In this document: positions 55,995 through 64,000 of the stretch, piece after piece | How positions within the stretch are numbered: the stretch's first letter is position 1 | Layout: every line of letters starts with the position of its first letter | Assembly (NCBI GenBank): GCA_034440635.1 | Contig: JAOTON010000768.1 | Coordinates: 583,501 to 647,500, forward strand | DNA: 64,000 nucleotides | Source of the DNA: Lepas anatifera | Taxonomy: Eukaryota > Arthropoda > Thecostraca > Lepadidae | Direction: 5' to 3' | Position numbers and translations under genes: made by a program | The notes under the pieces: model-generated | Told to the model about the DNA's origin: nothing | What the model saw: only the letters and a program-made list of their open reading frames with translations | Databases searched by the model: none

Positions 55995-56363
55995 GTTGGT
56001 GGGTTTTCCATTCCTGAACCACTGGCAGGAGGTCACTATGTTTCATATAGCGGAGAAAGCCGTGGCAATATTCTATAAAATTTATTTTACCAGACCTCAA
56101 TAACTCTAATACATGAGAGCTATGCCCGGGTCTCTCAAGCCTTGCATATTTTAGTGCAAATAGCCTATCGTGACCCAACTTGACCCCTGGAGGTAAAAAT
56201 TGACCTAAAGCGCTTACACATGTGAAGTAAACCCATACTGTATTCACGCGAGTTTTCCAGTGCACTTTGCAGATTTGCACTAACCCCCATATTTTCGGAG
56301 TTAGAGGGGGTCATCGATGGCCAGGTGAGGCGAAGGTGGCACCAGACCCCCGGTGGAGCGTGG
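55995..56363 (+). mobile_element. TTAA element B6, 3-prime fragment
   Basis: Matches the last ~370 bases of B3: GGCAGGAGGTCACTATGTTTC, TATCGTGACCCAACTTGACC, TTTTCGGAGTTAGAGGGGG, a shortened TCATCGATGGCC palindrome, and GGCGAAGGTGGCACCAGACC before TTAA 56364-56367. The 5-prime part is missing. Confidence 0.78.
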
Positions 56364-56654
56364 GTTAACTTGAGTTGCAAATATTCTTAATATGAAAGCT
56401 GAAATAGTTCAAAGGGATAGGACAGTTTTACAATGGATTATAAACTGAGATTGCTGTAATGAAGAGCATCCCGAATAGTCCTGAGTCTCGCACATAATTT
56501 GTTCCAAGCGTCGCCGCCGTTTGCAGACAAATAACCCTGCGTTCAGTGTAGAACCTGGCCCCACCAGACTCGCCGACCCGCGCGTCCCCCGAGCCGCCAC
56601 TGCGATGAACATGAACAAAAACATCGGTGGCCATCCGTGAGGCCGTTTCCGACC

Positions 56655-56885
56655 ACTGTGCTGCGCCCCGCCAGACCCGCCGCCCTGCATGTTCCCCGAG
56701 CCACCCCTGCACCCCGCCAGACCCGCCGACCTGCGCGTCCCCCGAGCCGCCCCTGCGCCCCTCCAGACCCGCCGCCCTGCACCTCCCCGAGCCGCCCCTG
56801 CGCCCCTCCAGACCCGCCGCCCTGCACCTCCCCCGAGCCGCCCATGCGCCTCGCCAGACCCGCCGCCCTGCACCTCCCCGAGGTG
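56655..56885. repeat. 45/46-bp GC-rich minisatellite, about 5 units
   Basis: Unit GAGCCGCCCCTGCGCCCCTC followed by CAGACCCGCCGCCCTGCACC and TCCCC, repeated with small changes. It lies just upstream of the larger 46-bp array. Pro-rich ORFs on both strands follow from composition. Confidence 0.85.
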
Positions 56886-57002
56886 GCTCCCGGCAGCCCC
56901 TGGGCTGGCAGGCCGAGCAGTTGGGAACCTGCAGAACCAATCCGAGAAGGATCTTTGTAAGCATTTCGATGATCACGCCGACTCATGATCGGCGGCAAGG
57001 CT

Positions 57003-57955
57003 GGCTGTCAGTTACCGTCCCTCCAGTGGCGCTGTATACTGTCCCCACGGCTGTCAGTTACCGTCCCTCCAGAGGCGCTGTATACTGTCCCCACGGCTGT
57101 CAGTTACCGTCCCTCCAGAGGCGCTGTATACTGTCCCCACGGCTGTCAGTTACCGTCCCTCCAGAGGTGCTGTATACTGTCCCCACGGCTGTCAGTTACC
57201 GTCCCTCCAGAGGCACTGTATACTGTCCCCACGGCTGTCAGTTACCGTCCCTTCAGAGGCGCTGTATACTGTCCCACGGCTGTCAGTTACCGTCCCTCCA
57301 GAGGCGCTGTATACTGTCCCCACGGCTGTCAGTTACCGTCCCTCCAGAGGCCTGTATACTGTCCCCACGGCTGTCAGTTACCGTCTCCCCAGAGGCGCTG
57401 TATACTGTCCCCACGGCTGTCAGTTACCGTCCCCCAGATGCCTGTATACTGTCCCACGGCTGTCAGTTACCGTCCCTCCAGAGGCGCTGTATACTGTCCC
57501 CACGGCTGTCAGTTACCGTCCCTCCAGAGGCGCTGTATACTGTCCCCACGGCTGTCAGTTACCGTCCCTTCAGAGGCGCTGTATACTGTCCCCACGGCTG
57601 TCAGTTACCGTCCCTCCAGAGGCGCTGTATACTGTCCCCACGGCTGTCAGTTACCGTCCCTCCAGAGGCGCTGTATACTGTCCCCACGGCTGTCAGTTAC
57701 CGTCTCCCCAGAGGCGCTGTATACTGTCCCCACGGCTGTCAGTTACCGTCCCCCAGATGCCTGTATACTGTCCCACGGCTGTCAGTTACCGTCCCTCCAG
57801 AGGCGCTGTATGTCCCACGGCTGTCAGTTACCGTCCCTCCAGAGGCGCTGTATACTGTCCCCACGGCTGTCAGTTACCGTCCCTCCAGAGGCGCTGTATA
57901 CTGTCCCCACGGCTGTCAGTTACCGTCCCTCCAGAGGCGCTGTATACTGTCCCCG
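57003..57955. repeat. 46-bp minisatellite, about 20 units
   Basis: Unit starts CTGTCAGTTACCGTCCCTCC, continues AGAGGCGCTGTATACTGTCC and ends CCACGG; 46 bases. A few units are shortened (near 57345, 57435 and 57810). Three units equal 46 codons and no plus-strand frame contains a stop, which produces 484- and 355-codon ORFs. Units are highly uniform, so amplification is recent. I regard the ORFs as by-products. Confidence 0.95.
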
Positions 57956-58104
57956 AGGGCAGCGGTCAGCACGGCGCACTCCGCCCACAATCGAGTTAGG
58001 GCGGCCAGCGGCGACTGGGGGCGGGCCGCCGGCGCTGCGCGGGCCTCAGTAACCAGATTAAGTGGCAGGGCTGATTGTTGATGCTGACGGGAGCGGCTCG
58101 CAAG

Positions 58105-58205
58105 TGCCGACGTCAGCGGACGGGCGGCCGTCACGTGTCCGGCGGCGCTGACTCTGGGCAGCGGACGGGCGGCGGTCACGTGTCCGGCGGCGCTGACGGC
58201 TGGCC
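58105..58205. repeat. Two-copy GC-rich direct repeat
   Basis: CAGCGGACGGGCGGCCGTCA with CGTGTCCGGCGGCGCTGAC is repeated once after about 50 bases. No gene. Confidence 0.75.
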
Positions 58206-58443
58206 GAGGCACCGGCGCGCCATCTGATGTGGTTACAGACGCTGCGGACAAGGAGTGGGCGGCTCTTACCCGGCACTCCCGCGGGAGAGCAGCACTGACA
58301 GGTCGCTGTGTCCCCAATTTGAATTGTAATCAATCACCAGCCGCATTATAAAACATGAAAACGAAATTCAAAATGCTACCTGTCAGGCTCCTGGAGCCCC
58401 CTGTTTCTGTCCGAGGCGGATTTGCCAGCCCTCTCCCCGTCAA

Positions 58444-58946
58444 CACCCGCCCCGGTTGGCCCCCGAGCCACCTTCGATATGGTGCGGGTGTTCAAACACT
58501 CCACCCTAACTCGGCACCTATGCGGTATATCGAAAAAAACACGAACGCTGGAGGAGAGCTAATACAAATTCATAAAGAAACGGTATTAGTCACTTTTTGG
58601 GTCAGGTCAATATTGAGGTCATAACAGGCCAAAGCAGGTGACATGTTAGAGAAGAGTTGCTGGGCTCTGGTGCCTTATATGGTTTAGTTAGAATCAATGT
58701 TGAGACACTATTATCTTCCTCTCGTTACGGCAAATCGAATGATGTATTATACGACTATACTAGGTCAAAGCATAAGCATGACCTGACCCGAGGCCAGGTC
58801 AAGGTCACTTTTTGATCTACCATAGCCAATGTGCATATCAATCGACCCCCAACAACAATTTAAACACAATGGTGTCAAAATAAAAGCGTTACCGTCAATT
58901 CCTGCAAAGTTATTGACCCAAGTCTGAAAATCTACTTAGTAGCCCC
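58444..58946 (-). mobile_element. TTAA element C6, truncated
   Basis: Reverse family C R-type end after a decayed site (TCAA): CACCCGCCCCGGTTGG, CGAGCCACCTTCG, GTGTTCAAACACTCC, then C interior up to AGTAGCCCC, with TCAAGGTCA at 58799-58807. It stops where a hAT-like terminus begins at 58947. Confidence 0.75.
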
Positions 58947-59321
58947 CATAGGCGCAGGAACTTTTTCAAGTTGGGGGGGCAAGGGCAAGAGGGAAGGATT
59001 ACGTCTCCCATCTATGAAAGATTAGTCGATTAACCTGCTCTCGTTCCATGAGGTTTAAAACACCGTGTTTTGTTTTAATTGTGTCAGTACATTAATGCAA
59101 ATTCAAGACGTATGAGGTAGAATCCCCAAAGACCCAATCGTTCCAAATTTAATCTCTTTATGGTGGTTATTCTCTGATGATGGGTCTTCTCAGCTTAAAA
59201 TAACGATTTTTCTCGACTTTCAAATAACGATTTTTCGTTCCGGCGTGGCTTATTCAGTGATATTAGTAGAATCCGCAGCCCTACCTCGAACACATCCCAA
59301 CAATGAGAGGTACTCACCATT
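58947..59321. mobile_element. Probable 3-prime terminal region of the hAT element
   Basis: Begins CATAGGCGCAGGAACTTTTT then a G run, a common hAT-terminus style, at the point where C6 is broken. It leads into the stop codon of the transposase gene. The other end of the element and a target duplication were not found. Confidence 0.5.
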
Positions 59322-61487
59322 TTAGCAGCGTCCGAACGTGGACATTCTCTCAGCAGTCCGCTCCACGAAGCGAGATTTTAGGACCGCCAAGTCGACACCT
59401 TCCAGGCGATTCTTGTGCGCGTTCATCAGGGCCAGACCGTTCAGTCGGGATTGGCCAGTCGTAGATCGTAGATATGTTTTGAGCCGCCGCAGCATAGAAA
59501 ACGATCTTTCCGCGCATGCCACCGTGCATGGCAGGCTCATGATTAGGCCCAGCAGTTTTCTCACCTCGCTGAACAACGGTTTTGTCTTTGGGTCCATAGA
59601 TGAGAGCTTTTCGCACAGCTCCTGGAGGGAGGTTGGGGGCTTTTTGAACCCGGCAGTTAACACATTGAGCTGGCATTTCAGCCTCTCCTCGTCGATGGAT
59701 GCAGGAAGCTGCAGGGCATCGAACTCTGCAGACGACTGCTTCGAGCAGCCACCCAGAACCAGCCTTTCCCTGGACGCAGCGGCATGGAGACCGTCGGAGT
59801 CGAAGCGAGTCTCCAGACCGCCAATGACAAAATCTAGGGCCTCCAATGAGGCGAGCCGAGCGCCCTCGACAGGAGCCACAGAGAGGTCTTCAGCTGACCT
59901 TTCGTCGTGACGTACTTTAGCAGGAGTGTACCTGCGCCTTCTTGGTGGTGGCATAGTCAAGTCCATCTGTTTCGCCTTCGCCGCCGCCGCCCGCGTCTCA
60001 TCCACCAGTCCACCATCCCGCAGGCACTGCAGGCGACTTTTCAACGCCTGAATGGTTTCCAGTACAGACCGTGCCGTGTTGTTGCTTCCCTGGAGCGTCC
60101 TTGCCACAACCTCACATGGCTGGAAGATGGCAAGGCTGAGTGTGAGTGAGATGTACGTCGGAGCTTCATCAGCTTTCCGAGACAGTCCTGCGATTTTGGC
60201 CCTCATCTCACCGCGGACTGTGTGATCTTCTTCCAGGCTTTGAAGCACGTCCCTCACATGTCCGTATTGATCCAGCATTCTCTTCGTCGCCTTGGCACGG
60301 ACACACCATCTGGTCGCACATATCCCCAGGGGCTTTTGAACAACTTCCCCTTCTTTGAACAGAGACTTGTACAGGTTGCTCCGTTTGGCAGATTCGTTGA
60401 TGGTGTTGGCCACATCTTTGACGAACGAGAGGCAATCTGCTATCAGCATCACCTCCCTGCCAGCCTCCTGAAGGACGAGGTCCAAACTGTGGTTGGAGCA
60501 TGGGACGTAGATGGCAGAGCTGTTCAGTGCTTTCAGCCGGCTCTGAACCCCCTGGTGGACCCCGCTCATATTTGACGCGTTATCGAAAGAGAACCCCGAC
60601 AGCTTCACCACAGGGATGTTCAATCGGACCAGCACGTCCTGGATGATCAGCGTGAGAGTTTCACCTGAGCTGCTTGGGGCGTCATAGAAGCCGACGAAAG
60701 AAGTCGTGGGTGTCATCTGCTGGTCTAAGTACTGCAGGCAAACGCTGAACTGCTCCTTGCCTCCTATATCGGTTGTACCATCCGCGACCAAGCCTACAAA
60801 GTCCGCTTCTTGTGCTTCCTGCATTATCTCTTCCAGAACTTGGCGACCAAACATGTCAATTATTTCATTTTGTATTGAATAAGACATCCAGTTGTCTTTT
60901 CTTTTTATAAACTGCACCACTTCGTGCAGGTTGTCCGCCTTTGCGCGCTCGAGCACCAAGTTGTGAAATGCCCCATCATCATGCTCGTGACCACGAAACG
61001 GGACCCCTGTTTTCCCAAATACAATGCCGATGAAAAAGTAGAGTCAGAAGCTTCTGAGCAGTAGCCTGGCTGCGAGAGTTTTGCAGAGCAAAGCCCTCTA
61101 CAACACCTCGTGACTGTTTGAGGTGAAGTTTTAGCACTGCATGGGAATGGCAGTCACTATTTTGATGCTTACTGAACTTCTCGGTCGCTTTTTTCCAGTT
61201 ACTAAATCCTTCCTGGAAGAAAGTTGTCTCCATTCGGGTTTGGGTATCAAGCAGCCCCTCTTCCATAGCCTTGCAACATACCGAACAAGTGACTGAATCC
61301 TTCTTTGCTTCATACTTTATCCAGGGGTATTTTTCCCTCCATGCTTCTCTAAACTTCTGCTGTCCTTTACCGGTCTGATGGTCTTGGGCAGGTTGGTCTG
61401 GGGCGGGATGGTGAGCAGCGGGATTCTGAGTGGGTGTATCAGAGGAAAGTGCAGAAACTGGACGTTGCGTTGATCCAGGAAGAGGTT
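59322..61487 (-). pseudogene. hAT-family transposase (TTF-type zinc finger, DUF4371, hATC), main exon with frameshift
   Basis: Encodes a ZMYM1/TTF-type hAT transposase. 61390-61100: TTF-type zinc finger region (FREAWREKYPWIKYEAKKDS, CSVCCKAMEEG, then a CHSHAVLKLH end). Then VFGKTGVPFRGHEHDDGAFH and the DUF4371 core (VGLVADGTTDIGGKEQFSV) near 60990-60700, carrying an Asp of the RNase H fold; FSFDNASNMSGVHQG at about 60600 has another. The hATC dimerisation tail is CTVACAERSFSMLRRLKTYL at about 59500. A one-base shift near 61026 separates the zinc-finger frame from the 545-codon frame; otherwise it is open. It is a recent pseudogene, or active if the shift is a sequencing error. Confidence 0.88.
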
Positions 61488-62687
61488 CTGGAAGAAGGAA
61501 CAAATTGTCAGTATTCAATGCGTCGCTTTTCTTATATCCGAATTCTGGACTTTGACCTCCACCTCACTTAACTGATTTCAATACTTTTCCGAATTAAGTC
61601 AGGCATTCGTTCTTTTGCATGTAACCATAAGCGTCACCACCAGTAAAAAAGTGTGGGGAGCAGCTAATCTTCAGCTTGATTTTGACTAAAACTTTCCACA
61701 CAATGACCAAAAACTTTTCGGATTTGATCTCCTCGTTGCCTTCCACGCCGACTGGTTTTAATTATTCCGGTTTCGTCCCAATTGAGCTGAGAAAATAATT
61801 TTTCGGACGAAAATGTGGGGTGGGGCGGTCCTAAGCCCTGCCGCCCCCCCTCGCCTTGCCGGTGAGGAGGCCCCTGCATGTAACGTTAAAGGCGAACTGT
61901 CGAAAAACAATTGTATTGACTAGATCGAAAAGTCAAACAAGTTGTTTCAGAAATCCTATGCTCGTATTTGTAAAGTCGGCCTCAAAATGCCTCCAAGACC
62001 ACATGTCTAGACGGCTTTATCGCGTCCTTACACTATCGATAATTTGACATCACCGTTTCTACGACACTTGTTTTTCAATTTTCGGCTATTTTTGTCATGT
62101 TTTGCACTTGACTAATAAGAACCTATTTTACCTGTTGCTGCAAGATGCAAAATGACTCCACAGTTTATCTTAAAATCTAATAACATAATATTAAAAAATG
62201 GATCGACCAGCCCGAGTGCTTACAGAATCTGGGTCACGTGGGCGTACGTTAAAAGTCAGCTGATTGCGTTGATTTCAAGCTGATCAGCGAACTTGATGAG
62301 AGGCAAGATTTACAATTTTTCGACAGTTTACCTCGAAGATTTAGAGGTGGAGAGTCAAGACAAAACCTGAACATCATCACTACTCTCTTACCGTAGGATA
62401 TCTACAATGCAGTTAATCATAAATTTGTTTTTTCTGGCTTTCTTACACAAGGAAAGAAAGGTTAAAACCCTTCCGATAAAATGGCGAAACTGTTGAGCTG
62501 GAAATGTTAAACAATTTTGTTCAACCTTGCTGGGCAAGATTTTTACTTCTACTTTTGTGCAGGAATTTATGATGGCACTTACCAGATTGTATTAAAAGAC
62601 CTGGCTTATAAATTCTTTTCGGTTGCTTTGACCAAAATAATAATAAAAACTTCGGTTTTCGAAGATATGAATGTAACATTACTTTAC
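61488..62687 (-). other. Predicted intron of the hAT gene
   Basis: The donor GAG|GTAAAG on the reverse strand (GT at 62687-62686) and the acceptor TTCCTTCTTCCAG| (AG at 61489-61488) are strong and phase-compatible: the exon ends in phase 1 with G and the next begins AA, making GAA (Glu). The interior holds a dispersed repeat (61635-61880) and otherwise nothing recognisable. Confidence 0.7.
61635..61880. repeat. Dispersed repeat related to 45700-45950
   Basis: Diverged copy: AAAAAAGTGTGGGGAGCAGC, then AACTTTCCACACAATGACCA, AAAACTTTT, TTGCC-TCC, and a CCCCCC patch near 61845. It lies inside the predicted intron of the hAT gene. Confidence 0.5.
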
Positions 62688-62920
62688 CTCCGTCTCTGCC
62701 CGCTGATGAGGACGGTTGAGGGGCAGGATCTGTTGTTTCATCCGGGCATTCTCCGTCTCTGCCCGCTGATGAGGACGGTTGAGGGGCAGGATCTGTTGTT
62801 TCATCCGGGCATTCTCCGTCTCTGTCCGCTGATGAGGACGGTTGAGGGGCAGGATCCGATGCTCTATCCGGGCATAAGTTGAGGGATGGGATGGGCAAAG
62901 ATGACTCCGCACTCGCTGTG
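62688..62920 (-). CDS. Predicted upstream exon of the hAT gene with 21-residue repeats
   Basis: A 233-base exon between the acceptor TTCCTTACAG and the donor GAG|GTAAAG. It encodes TASAESSLPIPSLNLCPD and then three copies of a 21-residue, 63-base repeat of the type TDPAPQPSSSAGRDGECPDE (the first with ASDPAPQPSSSADRDGE). The period divides by three, in contrast to the other minisatellites. It splices in frame to the zinc-finger exon, giving an acidic, Ser/Pro-rich N-terminal linker. Further upstream exons, including the start, are not identified. Confidence 0.65.
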
Positions 62921-63084
62921 CTGTAAGGAACATGGCAAAAATCAGAATGAGGAATGTATACGTACAAGAAGTAATATGTTTTTTGTTCGGTTTTGGTTAT
63001 TCTCTGTCGTGTGTCTTGGGGTTTAGGGCCGTTCATAAGCTACGTAACGGCAGGGGGTAGAGAAGTCAGCCACAGCGCTATTAA

Positions 63085-63130
63085 CACTCGCCCGGGCGGG
63101 CCTCCGATCCAGCCCCCGTTCAAGTTACCT
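63085..63130 (-). mobile_element. TTAA element C7, terminal fragment
   Basis: After TTAA 63081-63084: CACTCGCCCGGGCGGG and CTCCGATCCAGCCCCC, then TTCAAGTT. Only ~45 bases of a family C R-type end are recognisable. Confidence 0.5.
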
Positions 63131-63558
63131 GGCATTTTGCGGCGGTGACGTCATCGCCGCGATGCCGCAGGCGTTTTGCGGCTTGAAGTATCGGCAAACT
63201 GGGTATATTTGACATGGTCAGTAAAGCTTGCAAATGACTGAAAGACGTCAAAAATGGCTTAGTTGACAAGTTTGATCATATTTCTAGCGCGTACAGAGTT
63301 TCTGCAGCCCTAAGACCGGCCTGCAGGGACTTCAGGGGCTTTTCTCGCAGTGGTGTTCCGTTGCTCTTAAGAGTCATTATCAGTGTAATAGCATCATAAT
63401 TTCATCCTTCATGTCATCGCTTCTTAGATGAAAATACGAAGTACGGGTCTTTCCAATGGAGGTTTCTTAGCTAGATGAGCAAATTGTTTGAGGTACCGCG
63501 TGGTCGCGGATCCAGGACTTATTTTGGGGAGCCTAGAAGACTCAAACCTCCCCACTGC
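63131..63558. other. No gene recognised
   Basis: No convincing ORF or repeat match. A GGATCCAGGA string near 63509 hints at another decayed hAT-MITE end. Confidence 0.45.
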
Positions 63559-63698
63559 CAGTGGCGGATACAAGGGGACTAAGGCTCTAACCCCCCATGT
63601 TAGTGTCTAATAAATGCATAGGCCGATGCTGATGTGAGGCAATGGCGGGGAGGCTCAAACCCATTGCCCCACCCAAAAAAGTCCTGTACCCGCCACTG
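63559..63698. mobile_element. Short hAT-type MITE (140 bp)
   Basis: Termini CAGTGGCGGATACA and, reversed, CAGTGGCGGGTACA (13 of 14 identical). The interior shares GAGGCTCAAACCC and CCCACCC motifs with 30457-30631. A target duplication was not recognised. Confidence 0.65.
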
Positions 63699-64000
63699 TC
63701 CCCCATCATAGCCTCCGAACAGCCTTTGCTTATACAGATATTAGTAGACATCTCGGAAGGGCCCCTCGAAATGTAGGAGGCCCCATAACCTCCTTATATC
63801 CGCCACTGGTACCATAGGCGGATCCAGGGGACAAAGCCCAGGTGGGTGTCCCCCGATGGGCCCTCGAGGTGCCCCCTGAAATGGTCACAGTGCCTCCTGA
63901 AAGGTCGATGGTGCCACCTGAAATGTCGCTTCCCATCCCCCTTCACAGGATGCGGAAAGCAGCGCCCGCCGATAGGATTTGGCGCCCACCTGATGGGTTT
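63699..64000. repeat. MITE-derived GC-rich unit running off the window
   Basis: From about 63808 (TAGGCGGATCCAGGGG) the sequence is the reverse of the units in the 44241-45420 array (CCTGAAATGGTCACAG, CCACCTGAAATGTCGCTTCC, GGCGCCCACCTGA). The window ends inside it. Confidence 0.6.

Noticed and set aside
57003..57955. CRISPR-like array
   Set aside because: The 46-base units are head-to-tail with no variable spacers, there are no cas genes, and the context is eukaryotic. It is a minisatellite.
59338..60575. Plus-strand ORFs of 70-190 codons
   Set aside because: Antisense shadows of the hAT transposase; no independent motif.

Overview
The window is eukaryotic repeat-dense DNA, most likely from an invertebrate animal. 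I see no operons, no ribosome-binding-site-spaced genes, no rRNA and no intact host gene. What I recognise is metazoan transposon biology: two Penelope-like retroelement remnants with a GIY-YIG endonuclease, two fragments of a LINE whose ORF2 ends in an RNase H domain, a spliced hAT transposase gene with a TTF-type zinc finger, a second decayed transposase-like gene, tRNA-headed SINEs, several hAT-type MITEs, three GC-rich minisatellites and an AT-rich satellite. The species cannot be fixed by eye; the retroelement types would suit a crustacean, chelicerate or another marine invertebrate.

The dominant component is a superfamily of short non-coding elements, about 0.8-1.2 kb, that target TTAA. 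I name them A, B, C, E, F and G here. All begin and end at TTAA, are packed with AGGTCA/TGACCT motifs, and carry no transposase. Their ends are modular. One end (L) has a family-specific box and a family-specific palindrome (GGGTACCC in A, CCATCGATGG in B, GTTTGAAC-like in C, a TCTAAAAAGA-type in E). The other end (R) has the same palindrome plus two direct copies of the box around a shared GCGAAGGTGGC core. The elements lie inside one another like Russian dolls: C containing A containing B at 20.3-23.2 kb, and C containing B containing D containing A at 25.8-31.8 kb.

Layout: 0-3.8 kb, A/B/G copies. 5.0-6.6 kb, LINE RNase H remnant split by a C copy. 8.8-12.3 kb, E, B and two A copies. 12.4-13.1 kb, 64-bp minisatellite. 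13.7-20.0 kb, an F element between inverted flanks, with long G-poor low-complexity tracts. 20.3-23.2 kb, triple nest. 23.2-25.7 kb, Penelope-like remnant 1 with an internal palindrome. 25.8-31.8 kb, quadruple nest. 31.9-32.9 kb, intact C copy. 33.2-35.6 kb, decayed transposase-like gene. 35.8-38.3 kb, an A copy with a SINE, then a ~1.2 kb palindrome. 38.3-39.2 kb, Penelope-like remnant 2 with a hammerhead-like motif. 40.1-41.4 kb, GC-rich sequence of unknown nature. 42.0-43.5 kb, B with nested A. 44.2-48.6 kb, hAT-MITE-rich mosaic, a deleted A copy and a second LINE remnant. 48.8-53.5 kb, AT-rich satellite interrupted by a 65-bp GC-rich minisatellite. 54.6-56.4 kb, C and B copies. 56.6-58.2 kb, 46-bp minisatellites. 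58.4-62.9 kb, C fragment and hAT transposase gene. 63.1-64 kb, MITE fragments.

Nothing here reads as a cooperating gene set. The non-autonomous TTAA elements must be moved by a transposase encoded elsewhere (a piggyBac-like enzyme is inferred from the TTAA target). Claims rest on reading the sequence and on family knowledge; no database search was run.
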